Source: Impatiens glandulifera
Taxonomy: Eukaryota > Streptophyta > Magnoliopsida > Ericales > Balsaminaceae
Length of the DNA: 64,000 nt
Direction: 5' to 3'
Assembly (NCBI RefSeq): GCF_907164915.1
Contig: NC_061868.1
Span: forward strand, 44,345,774 to 44,409,773
Position numbers and translations under genes: made by a program. Below the pieces are notes generated by a model that was not told where the DNA came from, did not search any database, and was given only the letters and a program-made list of their open reading frames with translations. The first letter of the stretch is position 1; every line of letters begins with the position of its first letter. Shown one piece after another: positions 1-12,274 of the stretch.

Positions 1-3000
1 ACCAAATAATTTTTTTTAAATTTTTTTTTAAGAGTATTACAAATTATAAATCAACAAAATCATTATCGTTTCAATATGATTATTAATATGTGTGAGTTGA
101 TTAACCCATTAAGATGATATCTTAATTTTTACCACTATACTAATGAGTTTGAAAAATAATATTAGTATTATTAATATGATATTTTTTTTTTTTTTGTAAG
201 TTTGATTAAAATCAAAACCAGATCTTAAGTCCATATAGAATTTGGTGAGCGATTAGAGTCTGAATTTGACATAATAAATATATGTCTAATTAAATTTTGT
301 TTTAAAACATTATTATTAATTAAAAAAAAAATACACTTGAAAAAAAAATGATTATAGATATTTTCCATTCAAACTCAATCCTCGATTTATACCACAAAAT
401 GTTTATATATAAGTTTCAAATTCAGGATCTTTTATGTAATGATTATATGAGTTTGATTAGGATTATGTATGAATGTGAGCTGTCTAAAAAAATTAGCTAA
501 TAATATGGTACGATTTCAAATATACAATTTGTTTGATTACTTTATTATTATAATTACAATTCTAATATAATTTCACCATGTGCACACTTTCAAGTTACAA
601 TAATGCAATACTATTTTTTAAATATAAAAATTGAAATTAATTAAATTATTTCAAACATTTTCTAAACAATTCATATATATATATATATATATATATTTAT
701 ATCTAAAAATAAACACATGTAAATGAGGTGACATATCTCCAAAAAAGTGGAAGTTTGTCTTGTACCATTCCTTTGACTTTTGAAGGCCGTCCTTATTTAG
801 AATCAACCTCACGTTTTATTTTTCCACTTTCAAATAATTCAATTGTCAATATTTCACAATTTTGGAGGCTTAAACTAAATTGAATTTGTTTTTGCTATAG
901 CTATTTCCATATATATATATATACAGAAATCATTATTTATATTATTTTATTGATTCTTCATCGTGATCTTTGACTACTTATATGCATTTAGTTTTAGAAT
1001 TGCAAACTTTGAGTTGCCTACCATACACATTTGTATTTTCTAAGATAAACATGATATTGAGTTAGTTTGATTCGACTTATTTGTTTCAGATTATTCGTTA
1101 AATTTGTTTATTTATTTATTTATTTAAATAGTGAATTAGGGTTAGGTTTGTTATGTTCAATTACACACTTATCCTTCTTATTTTATTCAAATAATCCAGT
1201 CTATCATTATATATAAGTTACTTTAACTTAATATTGTTTTAATGAGAATCAAATAAAAAAAAAATAATAATTTCATTAAATTCTGAAAGACCTGTTTTTT
1301 GCATGTCAAATATTGTTCCTTTTTATTATATTAAGAAGAAAAATAATTAAATCTTAATAATTATATATGGACCTTTTGTTTACATTGTTTGATAACTTAA
1401 TTGAATATATGAAATATTTTCACCAAAACGTGCTGGCTTGGTTGATATCATCTTGATCATCGATGACTTTTTAAGCAAGAAAAAAAGTTGCAATTTGTCC
1501 TTTCCTAACATTTTTTTTTAATATATTTTTATTGTAATTATTTGTTAATTTGTTGACTTTCGAAACCCCTTGCTTAACGGATCTTCACAATTCATATCAA
1601 ATCAATATCATTTTGAGTAAACTCGATCGTGTCCATTCGATCTACAGTTTCATAATTAATCAATCTCTATATATTTGTAATTAACATAAACAAAACCAAA
1701 CAGGCATATTTAAATAATATTATTGGAAAATTCAAGTTTTATTTACGTACTATAAAACTAACCATTTATGAAATTCAAATTTTATTTCTCTCTAAAACCC
1801 TAAAAAAAATGATAAAAAAATGAGCTGTACTAATTAAGGATCTTTTAGATCAGAATCAGATCTTGTGGAGTGATCTCTATAAATAAATAAATAAATCATT
1901 AATTAATTAAAATTCAACCTGATTATTTTGTAGACCGAAACAGGGAAAAGAGAAGTCACGACACCATTTAACATTGGACCAACAAAAGCACCAGCAGGCT
2001 AACCATGTTCTCCTGAAACCCTCACATGGGTTTATAGAATCATAATTTTATGCACACTTTTCAAGACTATAATAATTATGATTTTTTTTAAATGATCCAT
2101 ATATTATAAAAAAGAGTAGTGACAATGAGAAAAAGATTGAAAGAGGGTACGAGGGTGAGTTTATGTAATTTAGGTCAATTTCATCCCTTGATTGGAAAAA
2201 TTGAAAAATTGATAAAAAGTGATAAGAGGGAAAAAATAAAAAAATTATTATATTTTCAGCGAATCAGATTACACTACATATTTTATCCAAAATTTCCTTA
2301 CCAATCATTTCTCATAAAATAAAATAAAATAAAAATATATGAATCATTTAATTATGCCAAAATTAAGTATGACAAATGAAAGATAAACAATTTAGGAAAT
2401 TAAAGAATATTATGATTAAAATGATAAAAAAAAAAAAAAACTAAAGCGTTTTGAATGAATGTGAAGGTTTATGACTGTAGGCGTCGCGATAGTTTATTAA
2501 AAAAATATAATATAAAAAATGATAAAAAAAAAATAGATTTATTGTAAGTTTGATCTTTAGGGCTTAGGGTAGATGTCCTTAAAAGAGAGATTTTAATTTT
2601 GATTACATTATAATCATGTAATTTAAGTTAGTATTGTACTCCTGTCAATATATATAAAATATATAATTTTAATTTAATTTGGTGTGATGGTATTAAAAGA
2701 AACTTATTGATTACATAATTTATAATTTATTCAATATTATACAATAAATAATAAAATTATTGAACTTATTGTTATATAATTTATAATATGATAAATTATT
2801 AGAAAATAATACAATTATTTAATGTTATCTAAAGTGGTGCTGGTTATTGATTATTATTACTACATTTAAGTCACGCATACAAAACACATAAATATTGTGC
2901 ATTGTACGGAATGAGTCGAAAAAAGAGTGATATTTTATTATTTAATATAATAAATATGATTAATTAGTTAAAAGTTTATTTGATTGGGATTTTTTTTTAT

Positions 3001-3659
3001 TTGGTAAAAAATATTGGTGAGTTGTTAGATTTTGTACTGTTCTAAAGAATATTTTTTGAATCAAACTTCCTTTTGTCAAATATAGATACTTTCATTTTGA
3101 CAAAATATAAATAGAAAGGGCAGTTGCACCATTTTTTTTATATATTTTTTAAAAGGTTAACACACCCTTATAATGAATAAATGATATTCATTCACTTGAC
3201 TTAAAACATTTTTGTTATGAAAATAGGACACGTACATTTCATTTCTTTTAGAATCTGTAATTTAATTGAAAGTGGTAGTGTTAAATTCCTATATTTTTAG
3301 TTAGATTATGAATTCAAGATGACACATCCTAGTTATATCTTTAAGTGGAAGATATATATACACAGACTTATAACTGTTAGTTTAGGTTAAAAAACTCATT
3401 AATTTAAAGAAATGAACCTACTTTTTAAGACATCTTATATTGAAAATTTGGTAAATGAACTCTTGTATAGTAGAATCCATTTTCAAACCTCAAACCTTGT
3501 AGAAAAGGCAACTAGTGTGAAATAACATGAATTATCATATAAATTGTTTAGTTAGTACTTATTAAAAAATGTCTCAAACACCTTCTAGATAAGAGAAAAG
3601 ATTATGAAAATTCACAAAAACAAGAACAAGTTCGGCGGAAGTTTGATTAGATGTCCACG
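1..3659. other. AT-rich intergenic DNA, no gene seen
   Basis: Long A/T runs, a short (AT)n tract near 678-697, and only short unsupported reading frames such as 2119-2322, which has low-complexity Lys/Ile/Phe composition. I see no domain, splice-supported gene or RNA gene. Confidence 0.6.
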
Positions 3660-3921
3660 CAGGGACAGATCTATGTAGAGGCTCGAGTGGGCTGAAGCCC
3701 ACTCCGATTTTATTTTTTTTAACGGTTCAAATTTGACTATACCCGCTAATTTCTTAAAAAGTTTTAATATACTTCAATATTTTTTTATCTAATTATTAAA
3801 AAAAAATAGTAATACTCACATTTATCCACTAATTTTATTTAGAATTTTTTCGTTATTATTTTAAGTTCACCTTAAATTTTTTTTAAGCACACCACAACCC
3901 TAATTCCTGGATCCGTCCCTA
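3660..3921. mobile_element. hAT-like miniature inverted-repeat element
   Basis: The left end reads CAGGGACAGATC and the right end GGATCCGTCCCTA, so the termini are imperfect inverted repeats of the CAGGG...CCCTG type known from hAT transposons. The 8 bases TGTCCACG occur directly before it (3652-3659) and again directly after it (3922-3929), which is the target duplication length of hAT elements. The 262-bp body has no coding capacity, so this is a non-autonomous copy. The intact duplication suggests a fairly recent insertion, or one that has simply not decayed. The family assignment is inferred from termini and duplication length only. Confidence 0.7.
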
Positions 3922-4368
3922 TGTCCACGATCCTACTCATTCATGGAAATGTGTCTTAGGAACTCATCCGAATTTGATATGTCAAAACTGTAAAAATGAT
4001 TTTAGTGAAGTCGTGATAACTACATGATATCATATTAGTTAGATTTATTTCAACTTTTTGTTCTTTTTATTCATATGTAACTTTGATTAATAAGTTTGGT
4101 TACTTATAATTGTCCATTCTTCTGATGAAATAAATAAGGAGATAATTTATAATAATAATAAAAAAATTATATTCAAATTGAGAAAGTATGTTATTTTTAT
4201 TGTAGAATAAATAATTTAACAACCAATTAAGAGTATTTTCCTCAATTTTATTATTTACTTTTAACATTAATCTTTTTTTTTGTTCAAAGGTACGTACGAG
4301 GGAAGTTCTTTCATAATCAATTGAAAAGATTCTAAAATATCCTCATGATTGGTATTATGATATGTTTG

Positions 4369-4949
4369 GATGATTGTAATTGAAATTAAAATTGAATTAC
4401 AATTTCATAAAAATTAAAAAAAATATTATGTTTGAAAAAAAAATATGATTAAAATTTTCATGTTTGAAAAAATATAATATTTTTTTTTGAATATATATTA
4501 TCTATATTATTAAAATATTTGTTTGACACAATCTATTACGATAGTTTAAGTATCAAGAGTTTTTATTTAGAGGTCGATTCTTATAAGAAAAAAATATCAG
4601 TTTGAAATGTTAATTTACTAAATTAAAAAAACAATTGATTTATCAAGTTAACTTCTTAAATTAAAAGAAAAACAAAACTTTAACCTCCTAACTTAATATA
4701 TATATTATTTCAAAATATTAACTTACTAAAAAAATTTAAACAAAAAATAATATAATTTTGTTAATTTTTAAAAAAAAATACAATTCCGAACTAAAAAAAA
4801 AGTGGAATTAAAAATTATAAAATTATATTAGTTTGAATTTCTTTAGAATTCTAATTCTATTTTTAATTCTTAATATTAAATAATTTATTAAACTTAGAAA
4901 TTAAAATTCGACTCAAATTCCAATTCTAATTCTAATTCCAACACACCTA
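4369..4949. mobile_element. AT-rich inverted-repeat element, MITE-like
   Basis: The left end (ATATGTTTGGATGATTGTAA) resembles the reverse complement of the right end (AGGTGTGTTGGAATTAGAAT), and both run on into AATT-rich sequence. Paired GTGTTTGG/AATTCCAA ends of this kind are common in plant miniature elements. The interior is non-coding. No clear target duplication was found, so borders are approximate. Confidence 0.4.
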
Positions 4950-5121
4950 ATAAAAGATGAAATCGGAGGTTTAAAAATAATAAAATAAGTTATTTGTAAC
5001 TAGAAATTTCCAACAAATATAATACATTAATTTGGTTTTTATTTTTTATTTTCTTCAAAATAACACATTTCATTTAAAAATTAATAAAATAATCACTTTT
5101 AAAATTGTAAACGATTTATTA

Positions 5122-5405
5122 TTTTAAAATATTCACTAAATTAATTGTTTACCATAATACTAATTAATTAATTGACTCAACAATAATAATAAGATATTAT
5201 AACTCTAAAAGAACGAGGATATGTTAAAAGATTATGGTAAGAAATATATTTTACTTGAGTAGCTTTTAAAATATTCACTAAATTAAATGTTTACCATAAT
5301 ACTAATTAATTAATTGACTCAACAATAATAAGTGATATTATAACTCTAAAAGAATGAGGATATGTTAAAAGATTATGGTAAGAAATATATTTTACTTGAG
5401 TAGCT
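5122..5405. repeat. 142-bp direct tandem duplication
   Basis: The stretch from 5122 recurs from 5264 with only a few differences. Both copies contain ACTAATTAATTAATTGACTC and a downstream ATGTTAAAAGATTATGG block. The second copy runs into the first recognisable reverse-transcriptase codons of the LINE remnant at 5400, so the duplication sits at the broken left edge of that element. Confidence 0.8.
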
Positions 5406-7051
5406 TTAAAGATTGACATTCGAAAACTTTTTGACTCAGATGAAACACTATTCATGAGTACATAGTGGTTTCTGAATTTTCTTACATTTATACTGAATGT
5501 GGATATTTTCAAAGGAGAAAATGATGTGAGGCAAAGATATCCTCTCTCTTTATACATATTTGTCATTAACATGACGATCCTTGATTGCATCTTCAACATG
5601 CTTCTAAGGAATCGATCATACATTCACCATCCATAATGTATGATTAATTACCCACTTATGATTTGCAGATGATCTTTTCATTGTGTCACATGCTGATATT
5701 GACAACCTTACTACTATTAAGGATGCATTAACTTTCTTTTCTAGTGTTACAGGTTTCTTCGTCAATGAGGAATTTTGTTTTTGCATTCTATGGTGGTATT
5801 AAAGAGGAGACAAAGACAAAAAAATTCAACATTCTTGGAATAAAGGAGGGAACATTACCGATTTGATATCTCGGAATTCCACTAACGTCAAAATAATTCC
5901 AAGTCTCGCACTATAGGCTACTTATTGAGAAGATGAAAAACTCAATCACGAGTTGAGCTACAAAAAGGTTGTCATACAAAAGTCATCATGTGCATAATTG
6001 GATTCTAGGCACAGTAGATGGTTCTCCTAAAAAAGGTGATGAAAGAGCTTGATCACATAATTTAGGGAGCCCAAGGGCGAGGTGGAAAGAAAGTGAGATG
6101 ACAGAATGTGTGTAAACCGAAGGATAAATGAGGCATTGGCATAAAAAAATTGTGTGGAATGGAATAAATCTTTAACGTATATGCACTTTTGGGCAGTTGT
6201 AGAGAAACAAGACTCATTGTTGGTGAAATAGGTGCGTTCGAGATTCATTAAGAGGGAAATGAGCATTTGGACATGCATGATCAAAGAGAATATGACTTGG
6301 TTGTTACAGAAGATTCTAAAACTACTTGAGAGTGTTTGGGAACTAATTGACTTATAAATTGGTGATGGAAGAGGAACTCGGTTTTGGCATGATTCATGGT
6401 TTGAAAAACAGTCAATTGTCCTTTAAAAGAGTTTGAACTGACTCGAATTAGAAATGATTGTAATGCGGCTACAATACGCGATGTTAGATTTGAAAAACAG
6501 TCAATTGTCCTTTAAAAGAGTTTGAACTGACTCGAATTAGAAATGATTGTAATGCGGCTACAATATGCGATGTTAGAGACGGAAAATGGAACACCCTTTT
6601 GAGGGGAATTATAGAAGATATAAGGATCTTTGAATTTATTCAGAATATGCGATTCCATGATCGAAGGAACTCTCGGGAATGGAAGATTGAAAATGAAGAC
6701 AAGTTTATTTCGAAGCTTGCTTGGGACATTGTTCGAACTAAAGGGGAAACAATTACGTGATTTCATTTGGTGTGGTCCCTTAAGGTCATCCCGGTATATC
6801 AATTCATCATGTGGTTAGTCTTCCGTGAAAGATTAACAACAATGGATCGAATTAAGCATTACATGGATAGTCTGTATTCAAAATGCATTTTGTGTGTTGT
6901 AGAAAAAGAAACCATGGATCATCTATCTGGAAAATATCCCTTTGCATATGTGATTTGTGAGCATTTTTCCAAATCAATGGGGTTTCTTAATTTCCCGATG
7001 GAATGGAAGGAAGTCAAGGAATTAGCTCTCACTAAAACAATAGGTAATTGA
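5400..7051 (+). pseudogene. LINE (non-LTR retrotransposon) remnant, RT to zf-RVT
   Basis: Translation across frames recovers the order of a plant L1-type ORF2. An RT motif A-like ALKIDIRKLFDS lies at about 5404. FKGENDVRQRYPLS near 5514-5555 is a degenerate form of the usual RQGDPLS block. Motif C FADDLFIVSHADI starts at 5661. IEKMKNSITS...ATKRLSYKS follows near 5925, then a GRGGKKVR / EWNKSLTYMHFW region near 6075-6200. IGDGRGTRFWHDSWF lies near 6360, and a zinc-binding-like VWSLKVIPVYQFIMWLVFRE at about 6770-6830 precedes CILC...H...F. Stops, frameshifts and an internal 89-bp duplication break it. The 5' part (ORF1, endonuclease) is missing. It is inactive and unlikely to be a host gene. 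Confidence 0.85.
6400..6577. repeat. 89-bp tandem duplication inside the LINE remnant
   Basis: The block starting TTTGAAAAACAGTCAATTG at 6400 is repeated from 6489, differing at about one base (ACGCGATG versus ATGCGATG). It adds 89 bases, not a multiple of three, after the GTRFWHDSWF motif and so breaks the frame. The high identity says it arose after the element had inserted. Confidence 0.9.
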
Positions 7052-7552
7052 TTCTCTTCAATATTTTTAAGTGTTTCTTTGCTACATTTGTTTATCACAT
7101 TTGAATGGAGCGAAACTCATTAATTTTTACAAGAATTTGAAATAATTAGGAGCAAGTTTGGAGAAATATCCTCTTTGACGGAAACATACTAACACACATA
7201 GAGACGAATTCCCATGAATGAGCATAATAGGTTGTTATGTCAAAAGTGGAATATCCCGTATTGGAAAGTCATTCAAACTTCGATAAATCATTTGTTGATT
7301 GATTGATTGTTAGAGTTGTTTGATTTCCATTTGTTTTGAAATGTTATCTTTTTTCATTTGATTGTGTTTGATTCCATAAATTAATATAAATAGTTGTTTT
7401 GCCTTAATTTCAAGAACTCGTGTTTTTTTTCTTCTTTTGGGTTTTTTAAAATGAAATAACGCAAGTAATTTTAAAAAAATATATACAATAAAAACCTCTC
7501 AAAAATTATAACAACTTAAATGGATTTAATTGAAAATTGAAGATAAGATTAA
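7052..7552. other. Intergenic, nothing recognised
   Basis: AT-rich sequence between the LINE remnant and the TRIM element. It may include remains of the LINE 3' region. No gene or clear repeat was seen. Confidence 0.4.
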
Positions 7553-8027
7553 TGTGATGTCTCATATCAAAAACTGATAATAAAATATGAACTCATTATA
7601 AGAGTGAGACTAATAGACTATAAATATCTTCATTGATATACTTTTTGAGTTTGAGTTGAGTTGGTCTAATGGTTTGCTCGGGTGTATTTATAGTCTATTT
7701 TCTCACGGGTAACAGTACTACCTGAGTTCGGAACGTTACAGGTGGTATTAGAGCTGACTCAATGGTAGGAATAAAGTGTCACGTGTTACTTCTAGAGTCA
7801 TAACCGGGAGAATTTAAGACTACGAATGAAATCGCGACTAAGTTGGGGAAATTGTGATGTTATACATCGAAAAACTACAGTAAAATATGAACTCCTTGTA
7901 AGAATAAGTCTACTAGATTATATATATATACATTAATGGATACCTTTTGAACTTAATTGTGTTGACAAAGTGGTTGATCGGGTTATAATTTATTTCCTCA
8001 CGGACAACATATTTCGAATTCCAGGCA
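7553..8027 (+). mobile_element. TRIM-type miniature LTR retrotransposon, degenerate
   Basis: Two related direct repeats begin TGTGATGT: the left one at 7553-7740, ending CA, and the right one at about 7853-8027. They share an ATGAACTC..TATAAGA block and CTCACGG near their ends. Immediately after the left repeat is TGGTATTAGAGC (7743-7754), close to the TGGTATCAGAGC primer-binding site matching the 3' end of initiator tRNA-Met. A purine-rich AGTTGGGGAAAT precedes the right repeat. The internal part is only about 112 bp and non-coding, as in terminal-repeat retrotransposons in miniature. Divergence of the two repeats indicates an old insertion. Confidence 0.7.
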
Positions 8028-11000
8028 TTAAAACTATACTTGAATTACCTATAACAGTAACATTTGACTTTTAATAAAAATGTAGGAAAAATATATTTAA
8101 AAAATCTAAAAATTAGGGAAAATGACCAACTTGTATAGTGGCAATCAAATTATAATTATATATAATTAAGTAGTAAGAATTAAGAAAAGATAAGAATGAG
8201 GAGTATGAATAATTAAAAGAATTAATTATGTTTATCTGAAGTACTAATACTGTTACCTAGCTAGGTGTAAAGGTTGTACTACCATTACTCAATAACTAAC
8301 TAATTAATTCCTAAACCTTCTACTCTAAACCCTTGATTAGAATAAGGATTAAGGAATCAAAAAATAATAATTTTAAAATTATCTCCGACCCTATCAGCTT
8401 CGCTATCTGTGGGGGTACTGACGTAAGCTGTGACGAAATTGAAAAGTAAGATTAGTTTAATCATCAAATTAATCTGCCCTTCATTGTGGCATTAATTCGT
8501 TAATTTAGTGATGAGTCATCATAAACCCGTGATTTACCCACTTAATTGCTTAATTAACATAAAATATCTGGCGAGTTTAATAATTAATTAAGATTGTACG
8601 AGAATCTTACTTTTAAAGTTAAAATTAATTAACTAAATAAATTAATAAATAAATCAAAGTGGTCCTATAAAAAAATGTCGACTCTACTTGCATAGGTAGT
8701 TGTAGTAAGTAGCATGATTTGAATAAACATGCACTATCGAAGATTCAAGATGTTCATTATTTTATTTATTTATTTATTTAATTAGTTACTATATTCTTTT
8801 AATTATTTGTTTGTTTTGATAAGACAAACTAACACATATACAAGGAGTTTTATTTTATAATTAAAAAACATATAAATTCAAATCAACATAGTTGAAACAA
8901 TAATGAATCGAATTATGTATAAGGTATGATCAATCTTCATCTTTCATATGCTCTAATGGCTACAACAGAAATTAATTAAATTTTAATTTTAATTAGTCTA
9001 ACTAATGGAACCCAAAAGAGATTTAGATGAGTTTGGGATTATTTTATTAATTTAATGTATGTGAAGCTTTAAAAAAATCATTTTATTACATCTATTAATG
9101 AAATACAATTAGACATGTATATTATTTTTAGAAAATCATTTTTCAAAATAGTGAAGAAAAATATGAAAAAATAGAACCATTGAATCTACCTTGGTAGCCA
9201 ACAACATTTTTAAAGTGTCATATCTCATCTCATACAAAATAATAAATTTTGGTTGAAATTATCAAATTTATTCCAAATTGCACATTCTTGCATTTTTTTA
9301 TGTTAAAAAGAAATAACTTATACATTTTTTATAGTTCTGATTTCACAAATACAATTTTCAAATGATCATTTAGATAGAGTTGAAAATGAAATTTATCATT
9401 TGTATTAATAATCAACCCAGCTTTAATGTTATTTCTTAACCATTTCACATACTGTACATATTTTTACAAAAGTGAACAAATATTATAAGAAATTTTGTAT
9501 TTATTTTTTTAATATTCAATTCAATTATTAGAAATATCTTCTTACACCTAAAATCATTGAGAAAATATATTATTAAATTTGTTTATCCCAAGAGATTGAT
9601 CGAACATTGACTCGTGCTCATTGAAACTAAGATATTCTTAAATATGTTATCCTAACTTATTTCGAAATTGAATATGAGATATTTAATTTGTTATATAATA
9701 TTTTTTACTTAAAGTAACTACTAATATAACCTCTCTTTTTTAAACTATTTAATATTTATATTATATATGCTATAATTTAGAGAAATCAAAATAATTGTTG
9801 TAATAGTATATTATCTAAAACGTAATTTTAGAGAAATTATTTACTAAATTTTTTCTTAATTATGGTTAGATCATGGATTAGTAGTTCACTTATGCACATG
9901 ATCATTAAACTGACATATTTGTTGACTCCTTTATTTTGGTTAGTTGTGAACTGATTATGTGATTAATTAAATTCAAAACTCACCAATTTGGGATATAGAC
10001 AAAAAGGCAAGATCAATATAAAAAACGAAATCATCCAATATGCTTGGTACTCTCGATAATCTCTATTGAAATTTCTTATCGATAACTAAGGATGTTTTTG
10101 CCAAGAGATCTATATAACATTTTATTGCATTTGATTAAAATAAAGATGTTACACCTTGAATTGTATATAATCTTTCATTTTCATGGTTCCGAACCGAGTA
10201 TATACTACTCGAACTCGTCGAGTATCAAAATTTATATATATACTCGAATTCGGCTAGTTGAAAATTCAAGCTACTCGAACTCGAACTCAAAAATTAAATT
10301 TTATTAATTAAAATTACATATTTTACTCATTTATATAATATCTCAAATTTAATATAACAATCTAAATAGCTAACAAAGAACAGGACAATATTACATGAAA
10401 TGTGAAAATCCGAGCATGTGAAATATCGACTTGCTCATTTGATTGTGAAAGAAAAATAATAAGACAACGACTTTACGGGATGATGCTCACATAAAAGGAT
10501 GTGCGGGATGATGTTTACGGTTTCTATTATATATATTATAATATTTACAAAGGGAGCTACTCGACCTGAAAATATAAAATTCCAACTCGAACAAACCGTA
10601 TTCAGGTCGAGCTTTGATCAAATTGCTCACGAGACTCGTTTACACCAAATGATACACATCATCAAGTATATTTATATATATTGTTTAAAGTTTGTAAAGC
10701 ATCAAAAAAAATCTTTAAAATAATTATTTTCCTCTTATACTTATTGTAACTTATTTCTTTATATATTTTGTACCATTAAATGTTTAGACAATTTTTAAAT
10801 ATTTTTCAAACTAAGATTACTAATAGGTTAAAACAAACTAAGGAATAAATTAATATTGTACATTTTTAAAAACTAATGCAATAAAATAAAATTTTGATAA
10901 TTTATATGAGAAGGAAATACAAATACCTTAATCTTGTCATGTTATTTATGATAAATTGGCGAAATATCATTTAAAATCCATAGGCTATATGATTATTGAC

Positions 11001-12150
11001 AAAGGGGCTATTTTTTTTTTATAAATCATTTATTGTTACAAAATATATAATATGCCTTCATAATTTATTACATTAAATAATGACAAGTCTCACTGAGAAT
11101 AGAATAAAATAAATATATAATTGATTCTCTCCCATAAATAAACAATCCAATAAGTTGATCTGTCTATGCTGATGAGGCAAATAATTTGGAACCCCAATAA
11201 TAAAAAATTATTATTTTAAAAGATCTAAATTTATAATTACTCTCATTTCAATGATTTTAGATAACATTTTATATGCTACATCTCTATCTTTTTTTTCTTT
11301 TTTAATTTGCAATAATTAGATAGCACATTTGAGCTTTTCATTATATTTGTCAAGTTTAATTTGAATTTTAGAATAATTACTGCATGAATTTTGATCTATA
11401 ATTTGATTTTGATATTTACTTTTATTTTTATTTTTATTTTTTATTTTTATTTTTTTGAGAGAGTACTTAATTTAATATATTAATGACTTATTTGATGTAA
11501 ATTAATATGATAAGCTTATATTTACCATTACTTATTTACATAAAAATAAATTAAATATCAAAATCATTAAAAAAAATAGTAGCCTTCAAAATTTAATAAA
11601 ATTGCTAATATATATAAAGTTATATTCTATTTTTCATATTTTTCTCATAAGTATAAAAAATTATATTTTTTTAATCATAATTCATTAAATTTGTAATGTT
11701 AAGAAATTGGTCTAAACATTGGATAGAAAATAAAATATATAAACTAATTAAAAAGAGAAGTCGTATATAATTTTAATATATTTTATAGATATTAATTTTA
11801 AATATTATAAAATTAATTCAAATATTGAATATTTATAAAAAAAAAGTTTAAATATTTTTATTTAATTTTTTTTATCTTAAAGGTTAAAATTTAGTGTTAA
11901 ATATTCTACCTTAATTTTCAGTATCAAAGTATTTTTTTATTTAATAATTTAAGAAACTAATAATACATATATATTTTAATAAACATAAAAACTATATATT
12001 TTATAAATTAAAGTGACACATAATTGTAAGAAGTTTATTATTTTAGTTTATATTATCAACTTTGGCCCGTATTCAATAAATTCATAATTAAATTTTTTTT
12101 TTGTAGTAAACAAACGAAAGAAAAAAAAAAAGAAATAATAATAATTTTCC
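8028..12150. other. AT-rich intergenic DNA with fragments of old repeats
   Basis: No supported gene. Near 10190-10290 and 10556-10640 are clusters of CTCGAACTCG and ACTCGACCTG-type words (for example CTACTCGAACTCGAACTC), out of character with the AT-rich surroundings and probably parts of one decayed transposon. The final kilobase is the distal promoter region of the B-box gene. Confidence 0.45.
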
Positions 12151-12153
12151 AAT

Positions 12154-12160
12154 TATATAA
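12154..12160 (+). promoter_or_regulatory. Putative TATA box of the B-box gene
   Basis: TATATAA lies about 115 bp before the start codon. A CT-rich leader (about 12193-12262, with repeated TTCTTC and CTCTCT) follows, as is usual in plant 5' UTRs. The transcription start is inferred near 12185-12195. Confidence 0.5.
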
Positions 12161-12274
12161 GCAACTAGCGGCATTACATTCCCCCACTTTCCTCACCTTC
12201 TTCTTCTTCCCTACTCTCTCAACTTTGTCTTTCTCTCTCTACTGTATCTTGTTTCTCTCTCTATAATATAAAAA

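Noticed and set aside
2119..2322. 67-codon plus-strand frame
   Set aside because: Low-complexity Lys/Ile/Phe translation of AT-rich DNA with no homology that I can recognise.
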